A stretch of DNA of 61,539 nt from JBEVJK01 sp040510195 (GTDB lineage Bacteria > Pseudomonadota > Alphaproteobacteria > Rhizobiales > Rhizobiaceae): the NCBI GenBank assembly GCA_040510195.1, contig JBEVJK010000072.1:1-61539 (forward strand). Reading direction: 5' to 3'. Shown here one piece after another: positions 17,815-24,806 of the stretch. Every line of letters starts with the position of its first letter. Positions within the stretch are counted from its first letter, which is position 1. The position numbers and the translations under genes were made by a program. Under the pieces are notes generated by a model, which saw only the letters and a list, made by a program, of their open reading frames with translations, ran no database searches and was not told the DNA's origin.

Positions 17815-18120
17815 TCAGGCGGCGGAGGCTTCGTCCTGCTCCGAAAGCTTCTTGGCGATCTGCTTCTTGAGCAGGCGCGCGCGCTGCGACAGCACCTTCT
17901 CGTCGGCCTTGGCCAGGAAGGCGTCCAAGCCGCCGCGATGCTCGACCGAGCGCAGGGCGTTGGCCGAGATGCGCAGGCGCACGTTCTGGTTCAGCGCCTC
18001 GGAGATCAGCGTCACGTTGACGAGGTTGGGCAGGAACCGGCGCTTGGTCTTGTTGTTGGCGTGGCTGACATGATTGCCGGTCTGGACGCCCTTGCCGGTC
18101 AGTTCACATTCGCGAGACAT
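17815..18120 (-). CDS. rpmB: 50S ribosomal protein L28
   Basis: 101-residue L28 with the typical alphaproteobacterial length and N-terminus MSRECELTGKGVQTGNHVSHANNKTKRRF. It is a structural protein of the large subunit. It stands apart as a single gene upstream of yhhQ, on the same strand, separated by 74 nt that hold a palindrome and a riboswitch candidate, and is divergent from the DUF3108 gene. Confidence 0.98.
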   Translation of the reverse strand: MSRECELTGKGVQTGNHVSHANNKTKRRFLPNLVNVTLISEALNQNVRLRISANALRSVEHRGGLDAFLAKADEKVLSQRARLLKKQIAKKLSEQDEASAA

Positions 18121-18362
18121 CTTCGTCTACCTTCGATCTCGAGGCCGGGCCAAATCGACGATGCCGCACCAGAAAAGGTCGGCGCGCGGGCAGGGTCGGG
18201 CGGCCAGATGGGAAATTCGGGGTTCCCATAGTGTCATTTCGGCCAGGCGTCAAGCCTTGCGGGGGGACACGACGCCCGCAGTCGCATGGTGGCGATCCAC
18301 AGTTTCGCCGGATTCGGTCGATCAAACCAAGCCAGGAACAGCATAGGCAAGGGCGGTTCACC

Positions 18363-19136
18363 ATGGCATTGCGGGCAGCGCTGGCCGCCTTGGCGCTGGC
18401 CACGGCGACCGGAGCGGAAGCGGAGCAGTCCTTCAGCGGCGACTACACGGTCTCCTTCCTGGGCCTGACGATCGCCCGTTCGACCTTCTCGACACGCCTC
18501 GACGGACCGGATTTCCGGGTCAATGGGTCGGTGAACGCCGCCGGACTGGCGGTGCTTTTCGACGACACGAGCGGCACCGTCTCGACGACGGGACGCTTCG
18601 CCCGCAGAATGCCTCAGGCCGACGATTTCAGGGTCGACTATACCGAGGGCGGCAAGTCGCGGATGATCCTCATCGGGTTTCGGAACGGCACCGTCACACG
18701 CACCCTCAACGTGCCGCCGCTCAAGAAGCGCGGCAGCGACTGGGTGCCGATCGAGAAGGCGCATCTCGTCGGCGTGACCGATCCGTTGTCGGCGGTGCTG
18801 GTCGCCGCCGACAGCCCGGACCGGGTCTGCCATCGGACGGTCAGGATCTACGATGGCGAGATGCGGGCCGACCTGACGCTGACCCCGCACTCCTCCGGCA
18901 CCATCTCGGTGCCCGGCTACGAGGGCCCCACGGTGGTTTGCCGGCTGCACTTCACACCGGTGGCCGGTTACCGGAAAGGGCGCAGGGCGCTGGAATTCCT
19001 GAAGAACCGGGCCCAGATGCACATCTCGTTTGCGCAGATCGGCACGACCGGGGTATACGCCCCCGTCCACGCGACCATCGGAACCCAGATCGGCACGCTG
19101 ACCGTCAGCGCGCGCGGCTTCGGGGTCGCCAACTAG
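18363..19136 (+). CDS. DUF3108 domain protein (exported)
   Basis: 257-residue exported protein with a clear signal peptide (ALRAALAALALATATGAEAE). The mature region matches DUF3108: YTVSFLGLTIARSTFSTRL, then PPLKKRGSDWVPIEKAHLVGVTDPLSAVLV, then CRLHFTPVAGYRKGRRALEFL. Members are periplasmic beta-rich proteins of unknown function. The EamA transporter follows after 14 nt, so it may be co-transcribed. The ATG at 18363 is preferred over upstream in-frame codons because it begins the signal peptide. Confidence 0.8.
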   Translation: MALRAALAALALATATGAEAEQSFSGDYTVSFLGLTIARSTFSTRLDGPDFRVNGSVNAAGLAVLFDDTSGTVSTTGRFARRMPQADDFRVDYTEGGKSRMILIGFRNGTVTRTLNVPPLKKRGSDWVPIEKAHLVGVTDPLSAVLVAADSPDRVCHRTVRIYDGEMRADLTLTPHSSGTISVPGYEGPTVVCRLHFTPVAGYRKGRRALEFLKNRAQMHISFAQIGTTGVYAPVHATIGTQIGTLTVSARGFGVAN

Positions 19137-19150
19137 CCGAGGGATTTGCC

Positions 19151-20038
19151 ATGGCGCGCGCGACGCTGATCGGCTTTCTGGCCGTGGCCATGTGGGCGCT
19201 GCTGGCGCTGCTCACGGACGCGTCGGGACAGGTGCCGCCGTTCCTGCTCTCGGCGATGTGCTTCGCGATCGGCACCGGCGTCGGCCTGCTGGCGCGCGTC
19301 GTCGCACCGCCGGCGCCCGGGGCAGCGCGGATCCCGCCCATCGTCTGGGTTATCGGGATCGGCGGCTTGTTCGGCTATCACTTCTTCTACTTCACCGCCC
19401 TGCGCAACGCCCCGGCGGTCGAGGCGAGCCTGATCGCCTATCTGTGGCCGCTGCTGATCGTGCTGGGCTCGGCGCTGATGCCCGGCGAGAGGCTTCGCTG
19501 GTACCACGTCGCGGGGGCGCTGCTCGGGCTTGCCGGAACCTTTCTCATCATCACCGACGGCGGACGGATGGCGTTCGAGAGCCGCTATGCATTCGGCTAT
19601 GCGATGGCCGGCGTCTGCGCCCTTCTGTGGTCCGGCTATTCGTTGCTGTCGCGTCGCTTCCACTCGGTGCCGACCTCCACCGTCACCTGGTTCTGCGCCG
19701 CCACCGCGGCGCTGTCGCTGGCCTGCCACCTGGCCCTGGAGCAAACGGTGCTGCCTTCCGGCGCCGGCGAATGGCTGGCCGTCGTCGGGCTCGGGCTGAT
19801 GCCGGTCGGGGCCGCGTTCTACGCCTGGGACCATGGCGTGAAGCAAGGGAACATCCAGGTTCTCGGTGCCGCGAGCTATGCCGCACCCTTGCTGTCGACG
19901 CTCATCCTGATCGCCGCCGGCGTCAGCGAGCCGACGCCGCACATCCTCGCCGCCTGCCTGCTCATCACAGCCGGTGCCGTGCTGGCGGCCAAGGGGCTGC
20001 TGTTCGGCGGCGGCGCGGCGGCCTCGCAAGAGGCCTGA
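19151..20038 (+). CDS. EamA/DMT family transporter
   Basis: 295-residue membrane protein with ten predicted helices and two EamA repeats (about 5-130 and 145-285). Family landmarks are FLGYHFFYFTALRNAPAVEASLIAYLWPLLIVLGSAL-like segments in repeat 1 and GAASYAAPLLSTLILI in repeat 2. DMT proteins export amino acids or other small metabolites; the substrate cannot be read from the sequence. The start ATG at 19151 lies 14 nt after the DUF3108 gene. It converges with the DUF985 gene. Confidence 0.88.
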   Translation: MARATLIGFLAVAMWALLALLTDASGQVPPFLLSAMCFAIGTGVGLLARVVAPPAPGAARIPPIVWVIGIGGLFGYHFFYFTALRNAPAVEASLIAYLWPLLIVLGSALMPGERLRWYHVAGALLGLAGTFLIITDGGRMAFESRYAFGYAMAGVCALLWSGYSLLSRRFHSVPTSTVTWFCAATAALSLACHLALEQTVLPSGAGEWLAVVGLGLMPVGAAFYAWDHGVKQGNIQVLGAASYAAPLLSTLILIAAGVSEPTPHILAACLLITAGAVLAAKGLLFGGGAAASQEA

Positions 20039-20050
20039 CGTCCGGAGCCT

Positions 20051-20476
20051 TCACAATTCGGATGCCAGGCCGGGCCCGGCCATCTCGAAGGCGGAGAAGT
20101 CGAAGCCGGGAGCCACCGTGCAGCCGACGAGGGTCCAGGCGCCCAGGCTCCGCGCGGTCTGCCAGAAACCGGCAGGCACCACGGCCTGCGGGCGCTGGCC
20201 CGCCGGCAGGTCCGGTCCCAGCAGGCAAACCGTCCGCGCGCTGTCTTCTCCTTCCATCGTGATCAGCTCCAGCGGTGCGCCGGCATATTGGTGCCAGACT
20301 TCCGCGGCGTCGCGGACGCGGTGCCAGGCCGAGACGTCGCCTTTCTCCAGAAGGTAGTAGATGGCCGTGGAGTGGCCCCTTTCGCCACCCGCCGTGTCGC
20401 GGAAGGTCTCCGCGTACCAGCCGCCCTCCGGGTGCCTCTGCATGGCGAGCATGGCGACGATCTCGCTGGGCGTCAC
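20051..20476 (-). CDS. DUF985 cupin_5 family protein
   Basis: 141-residue cupin-fold protein of the DUF985 family. The N-terminal signature LAMQRHPEGGWYAETFRDT, then STAIYYLLEKGDVSAWHRV, VWHQYAGAPLELI and GCTVAPGFDFSAFEMA, is diagnostic. A sugar epimerase-like activity has been suggested for the family but not settled. The GTG start overlaps the gloB stop (GTGA), so it is translated with gloB as a two-gene operon, a common pair in Rhizobiales. Confidence 0.88.
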   Translation of the reverse strand: MTPSEIVAMLAMQRHPEGGWYAETFRDTAGGERGHSTAIYYLLEKGDVSAWHRVRDAAEVWHQYAGAPLELITMEGEDSARTVCLLGPDLPAGQRPQAVVPAGFWQTARSLGAWTLVGCTVAPGFDFSAFEMAGPGLASEL

Positions 20477-21243
20477 CTGAAGGCGTCCTTGCGCTTGCGG
20501 ACCTCGGCGAACACGGCCACATCGGTGGCGTCGTCAAGGCCAACGGTGCGGCGGATGTCGCGGTCCTTCCAGCGCAGGAACGGATTGGTGGCCAGCTCGT
20601 CGGCGATGGTGGTGGGGAGCGTCGGCTTGCCTGCGGCGCGCAGGCGGCCGACGGCCGCGGCCCGCTTCTTCAGCGCCTGGTTCCCGGGGTCGACCGTCAG
20701 CGCGAAGCGGGCATTGGTCTCGGTGTATTCGTGGCCGCAATAGACCCTGGTCGCGGGCGGCAGCGCGGCGAGCTTCTCCAGCGAGCGGAACATCACCTCG
20801 GGCGGGCATTCGAACAGCCGCCCGCAGCCGATCGCGAACAGCGTGTCGCCGGTGAAGGCGACGCCGCTCTCCTCGAAATGGTAGCTGACATGGCCCGCCG
20901 TGTGGCCGGGCGTCTCCAGTACGCGGATCGCCTGCCGTCCGAAGGCGATCGCGTCCCCCTCGGCCACTTGCTCGTCGATGCCGGGTATCTTGGCCGCCTC
21001 GGCGCGCGGGCCGGTGATCGTCAGCCCGAAGCGCTGCTTCAGCACGAGGTTGCCCTCGACATGGTCGGCGTGGTGGTGGGTGATGAGCAGGCGCGTCGGC
21101 CGCCAGCCGGTTCGCTCGATGGCGGCGAGAATGGGTGCCGCGGCCGGGGCGTCGATCACGGCCGTCTCGCCGCTCTCCGCGTCGTGCGCCAGGACACCGA
21201 AATTGTCGCTGCCGCACATGAACTGATCGATCTGGACGGGCAT
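20473..21243 (-). CDS. gloB: hydroxyacylglutathione hydrolase (glyoxalase II)
   Basis: 256-residue metallo-beta-lactamase-fold hydrolase that releases D-lactate and glutathione from S-D-lactoylglutathione in methylglyoxal detoxification. The binuclear metal motif THHHADH is at 55-61. Further ligands are in TPGHTAGHVSYH, FTGDTLFAIGCGRLFEC and YCGHEYT. The C-terminal substrate-binding region (NPFLRWKD) is complete. The ATG at 21243 gives the normal N-terminus MPVQIDQFMC. It is divergent from the methyltransferase gene. Confidence 0.95.
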   Translation of the reverse strand: MPVQIDQFMCGSDNFGVLAHDAESGETAVIDAPAAAPILAAIERTGWRPTRLLITHHHADHVEGNLVLKQRFGLTITGPRAEAAKIPGIDEQVAEGDAIAFGRQAIRVLETPGHTAGHVSYHFEESGVAFTGDTLFAIGCGRLFECPPEVMFRSLEKLAALPPATRVYCGHEYTETNARFALTVDPGNQALKKRAAAVGRLRAAGKPTLPTTIADELATNPFLRWKDRDIRRTVGLDDATDVAVFAEVRKRKDAFR

Positions 21244-21356
21244 GGAGGCATCTCCCTTGTGTGACGGGCGACGATAGGGCGCCGGCACCGGCCTGTCACG
21301 CGGGCAGCGGTCACGCATCCTTGAAAGCGCAGGGCATCGAAAGTACCGTCCGGGTC

Positions 21357-22106
21357 ATGAATTCCGACATCGTCGACCTTCGCTCCTTCTACGTCACCAT
21401 CCTGGGGCGGCTGGCGGAACGGTCGATCGCCATGGCGATCTCGGCCGTGTGGGCGAACCTGCCCAATGAGCGGCTGGTCGGCCTAGGCTATGCGCTGCCC
21501 TGGCTCGACCGGTTCGGCACCGATGCCGAGCGGGTCTTCGCCTTCATGCCGGCCACCCAGGGCGCGGTGAACTGGCCGCCGCAGGGACCTTCCGCCACTG
21601 CGCTGGTGTTCGACGAGGAGCTGCCGCTCGTCGATTCCTCGATCGACCGCATCCTGCTCGTGCATCTCCTGGAGCATACGGAGAACCCTCGCGAGACGCT
21701 CAGGGAGGTTTGGCGGGTGCTGGCGCCGGGCGGGCGGCTGGTGGTGGTGGTCCCCAACCGGCGCGGCGTGTGGGCCCGCTTCGAGCACACGCCGTTCGGA
21801 ACCGGGCGGCCGTTCTCGCGCGGCCAGCTGACGGCGCTCCTGCGGGAGACCAACTTCACGCCGGGGCCGTGGTCGGACGCGCTGTTCTTCCCCCCGTCGC
21901 GCCGCCGATTCCTTTTGCGGTTCCACCAGCTGCTGGAGAAGACCGGTCGGCGCTTCTGGCCGATGTTCTCCGGGGTCATCGTGGTCGAGGCGCAAAAGCG
22001 GCTCTACCAGGGGCTGCCCGTCGCGCAGCGGGCGTCGCGCCGCGTCTTCGTGCCGGTGCTGGCACCGCAGGGGGCGACCCGCGCGGCAAGGCAGCGATGG
22101 CGATAG
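21357..22106 (+). CDS. class I SAM-dependent methyltransferase
   Basis: 249-residue Rossmann-type methyltransferase of the Methyltransf_11 type. LPLVDSSIDRILLVHLLEHTENPRETLREVWRVLAPGGRLVVVVPNRRGVW carries motifs 4-6. The glycine-rich SAM motif is poorly preserved near the N-terminus (around VGLGYALPWLDRFG). Such a gene is normally found next to gloB in Rhizobiales; its substrate is unknown. The stop overlaps the start of the VWA gene by 10 nt. Confidence 0.8.
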   Translation: MNSDIVDLRSFYVTILGRLAERSIAMAISAVWANLPNERLVGLGYALPWLDRFGTDAERVFAFMPATQGAVNWPPQGPSATALVFDEELPLVDSSIDRILLVHLLEHTENPRETLREVWRVLAPGGRLVVVVPNRRGVWARFEHTPFGTGRPFSRGQLTALLRETNFTPGPWSDALFFPPSRRRFLLRFHQLLEKTGRRFWPMFSGVIVVEAQKRLYQGLPVAQRASRRVFVPVLAPQGATRAARQRWR

Positions 22107-22876
22107 CGCTCCTCGTGCTGGCATGGCTGGCCACCGCCGCGGCGCCGACCGAGGTGGATTTGGCGCTGGTCATCGCCGTCGACGTTTCGGAGTCGATGGA
22201 CCGAGGCGAGCTTGCCGTGCAACGGGCAGGCTACGTCGCGGCGCTTACCCATCCCGACCTGTTGAGCGCGGTGCGGGCCGGCCGCACAGGGCGGATCGCG
22301 GTGACCTATGTGGAGTGGGCCGCGACGGTGCGGCGAGGCTCCGTCGTGCCGTGGCAGGTCATCGACGGCCGCGCGGCGGCCGAACGGTTCGCCACGGCGA
22401 TCGCCTCGCATCCTTCCGGCAGCTTCCGCGGCACCTCGATCTCCGCCGCGCTGGCCTATGGCGCGGAGGCGCACGGCGCCAGCGGGCTCGCTGCAGCGCG
22501 GCGCGTGATCGACGTGTCGGGCGACGGACCCAACAATCTCGGCGGGCCGGTGACCCAGGCACGCGACGCGGCGGTGGCGAACGGGATCACCGTGAACGGG
22601 CTGCCGATCCTGATCCGCCCGTCGCCCAGCTATCCGCCCATGGACGCCTACTACGCCGCTTGCGTGATCGGCGGCCCGGGAGCCTTCGTCTTGCCGGTGC
22701 GGCGCGTCTCCGAGCTCGCAGAGGCGATCCGGCGCAAGCTGGTGCTGGAGGTGAGCGGCCTGCCCAAGGCGGCGACAGTGGTGCCGGCGGCGACCGCTCC
22801 GGCCGTCGATTGCCTGGCCGGGGAAAAGCTGCGGCGCTCGCTGACCGACCGCTTCTACCCCGGGCTCGACCGCTAG
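22097..22876 (+). CDS. DUF1194 von Willebrand A-like exported protein
   Basis: 259-residue protein with a short signal peptide (IALLVLAWLATAAAPT) and a VWA-type domain whose MIDAS motif DVSES (about 29-33) is intact. The segments FRGTSISAALAYGA, RRVIDVSGDGPNNLGGPV and NGITVNGLPILI identify DUF1194. It is probably periplasmic and metal-binding; its partner is not known. It overlaps the methyltransferase gene by 10 nt and converges with the MFS gene 1 nt away. Confidence 0.85.
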   Translation: MAIALLVLAWLATAAAPTEVDLALVIAVDVSESMDRGELAVQRAGYVAALTHPDLLSAVRAGRTGRIAVTYVEWAATVRRGSVVPWQVIDGRAAAERFATAIASHPSGSFRGTSISAALAYGAEAHGASGLAAARRVIDVSGDGPNNLGGPVTQARDAAVANGITVNGLPILIRPSPSYPPMDAYYAACVIGGPGAFVLPVRRVSELAEAIRRKLVLEVSGLPKAATVVPAATAPAVDCLAGEKLRRSLTDRFYPGLDR

Positions 22877-22877
22877 A

Positions 22878-24140
22878 TCACTCCGCGGCCGCGGCCGCGG
22901 GCTGGGCAGCCTCGCCGGTGCGCGTCGCCCTTCGGGCCACCGTCCAGCCGATGGCCGCAGCGGCAGCCAGCACCAGGGCGGCGAGCAGAAAGGCCGTGCC
23001 GGCAAAGGGAAGCGGCGAGCCGGGCGCCACGGTGAAGGCGTAGACGGCGCCGAAGAAGAGGGGCGAGGCGACGCCGGCGATGCTCGCCACGCTCATCGTC
23101 GCCCCCTGCAGCTGGCCCTGCTCGGATTCCGAAACACGCTTGGTCATCAGAGCCTGCAGGGTCGGCATGGCGAGCCCCCACAGCGCATTGGGCAGCAAAG
23201 CAAGGGCAAAGGTGAGGCCGTCGGGCGCCAGCCCCATCGCCGCGATGCCGACGGCGCCGCCGGAGAGCCCGATCACCATGGTCATGCGGTCGCCGTAGCG
23301 CTTGACGGCAGGGCCGACCAGCAGGGCCTGGACGGCCATGTCCAGCGCGCCGGCGAGCGCCAGCAGCGCGCCGGTCTCCCACGGCGAGAAACCATAGCGG
23401 AAGGAGGCGTAGAGCACCCAGACGGCGGAGAAGACGTGATGGGCGAAGTGCAGCAGGAAGGTGACCGCCGCCAGCCCGGTGAGTTCCGCATGCGAGCGCA
23501 GAAGCACCATGGCGCCGAATGGGTTGGCGCGGCGCCAGGAGAAGGCCATCCGCTTCTCGGGAGCCAGCGATTCCGGCAGAACGACGAGGCCGTAGAGGAA
23601 GGCCAGGCCGCTCATCGCGGCAGCGGCCCAGAAAGGGGCGCGAGGCGAGATCTCGCCGAGCAGGCCGCCGAGCAGCGGCCCGGCGACGAAGCCGGCGCTG
23701 AAGGCTGCGCCGATCAGCCCATAGCCGCGGGCACGGCCTTCCGGCGGCGTGATGTCGGCCATGTAGGCATAGACGGTGGTGAAGCTCGACGAGGTGACGC
23801 CGGCGACGAGGCGCCCGAGCGCCAGCCACCAGAGGTTCGGCGCCAGCGCCATCAACACGTAGTCGGCGGCGAGCCCGGCCGTCGACAGGAGGATGACCGG
23901 GCGGCGGCCGACCCGGTCCGAGAGGGAGCCGATGACCGGCGAGGCGAGGAACTGCATGCCGGCCCAGAGCGCGACGAAGACGCCGTTGATCCAGCCGGCG
24001 GCGGCGTTGGAGCCGGCGAATTCCTCGATCAGCGGCGGCAGGACAGGGATGATGATGCCCATCGCCACGATGTCGAGCATGGCCGTCACCAGGATGAAGG
24101 CAAGCGCGGCCTTTCTACGGGATGCGGTGACGGCAAGCAT
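22878..24140 (-). CDS. MFS transporter, TetA/TCR-like drug exporter
   Basis: 420-residue 12-helix major facilitator. TetA-type features are visible: helix 1 TAMLDIVAMGIIIPVLPPLI with the Asp of the DHA1 family, motif A as GSLSDRVGRRPVILLS, and motif C as FSAGFVAGPLLGG. It resembles the tetracycline-resistance (TCR) group, but substrate range cannot be predicted; rhizobial homologues often confer no tetracycline resistance. The C-terminal poly-Ala end is encoded by a run of GCGGCC-type repeats. It lies just downstream of effector module 1, on the same strand. Confidence 0.85.
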   Translation of the reverse strand: MLAVTASRRKAALAFILVTAMLDIVAMGIIIPVLPPLIEEFAGSNAAAGWINGVFVALWAGMQFLASPVIGSLSDRVGRRPVILLSTAGLAADYVLMALAPNLWWLALGRLVAGVTSSSFTTVYAYMADITPPEGRARGYGLIGAAFSAGFVAGPLLGGLLGEISPRAPFWAAAAMSGLAFLYGLVVLPESLAPEKRMAFSWRRANPFGAMVLLRSHAELTGLAAVTFLLHFAHHVFSAVWVLYASFRYGFSPWETGALLALAGALDMAVQALLVGPAVKRYGDRMTMVIGLSGGAVGIAAMGLAPDGLTFALALLPNALWGLAMPTLQALMTKRVSESEQGQLQGATMSVASIAGVASPLFFGAVYAFTVAPGSPLPFAGTAFLLAALVLAAAAAIGWTVARRATRTGEAAQPAAAAAE

Positions 24141-24202
24141 GATGAGCCTCGACCTCGAAGCCGGCGCTTATAGCGGTAGGGCGCCGGGATGGCCAGAGCG
24201 GC

Positions 24203-24658
24203 TCAGAGTCGGAGCATGTGCAAGCTCGGCTCCCGGGCGAAAGCATCGGCATCGAGCGCCACGTCGTCCTCCGTTTCATGGCCATCAAGCTTGAGCCGCC
24301 ACCGCTGGAAGCCATGCACGAAATCCTCCAGGGCGTGTTCGAAGGTCGGATAGGTGAGGCCGGCGACAGGCAATCGACGGCACAGCACCACCGATTCCGA
24401 CAATTCGTCCACCGCCAGCGTCGCGTTGCCCGTGTCCGCGCCGTCGAGGTTTGCCGCCAGCATCACACGCAGCATACCTCCGTCGACATCCTCAACGGAG
24501 CCGATGATGGCGAAGATCGATACCTGATCGTCGTAGAGCTCGATGTCGACGTCGAAGATTTCGTCGAAGACGAGGCGACATACGCCGTTGCCGTCCCGCC
24601 CAAGATTCTCCATGCCGCTGCGCTTGCCAAATTCCGCCAGGATCTCGTCGATGGTCAT
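24203..24658 (-). CDS. CesT-family type III secretion chaperone, module 1
   Basis: 151-residue acidic protein matching class I type III secretion chaperones (CesT/Tir chaperone family): an N-terminal helix (TIDEILAEFGKRSG), the beta stretch GNGVCRLVFDEIFDVDIELYDDQVSIFA, a second strand group NATLAVDELSESVVLCRRLP, and a C-terminal amphipathic helix YPTFEHALEDFVHGFQRWR. It is collinear from end to end with the chaperone of module 2. It starts 148 nt after the SopB-like gene on the same strand. Such chaperones bind the N-terminal 50-100 residues of their effector as a homodimer. The start ATG at 24658 aligns with the module 2 start; its ribosome-binding site is weak. Confidence 0.82.
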   Translation of the reverse strand: MTIDEILAEFGKRSGMENLGRDGNGVCRLVFDEIFDVDIELYDDQVSIFAIIGSVEDVDGGMLRVMLAANLDGADTGNATLAVDELSESVVLCRRLPVAGLTYPTFEHALEDFVHGFQRWRLKLDGHETEDDVALDADAFAREPSLHMLRL

Positions 24659-24806
24659 TGTTCTGGTATCTGCCTCGTTTGGTCGATGCTGCTGTTTTAG
24701 AAGCCTTGAGGGACCCGCGTTGTGCCACAAGTTACAATTCTTCCACCTGCTAGGGTTGTCGCTTGCAACATTGTGGTTGTGACCTTCGGCGGCCCACTTT
24801 GGGGGT

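Noticed and set aside
22883..22902. GC palindromic run at the MFS gene 3' end
   Set aside because: It encodes the poly-Ala C-terminus (AAAAAE) with repetitive GCG/GCC codons and has no U-tract, so it is not called a terminator or operator.
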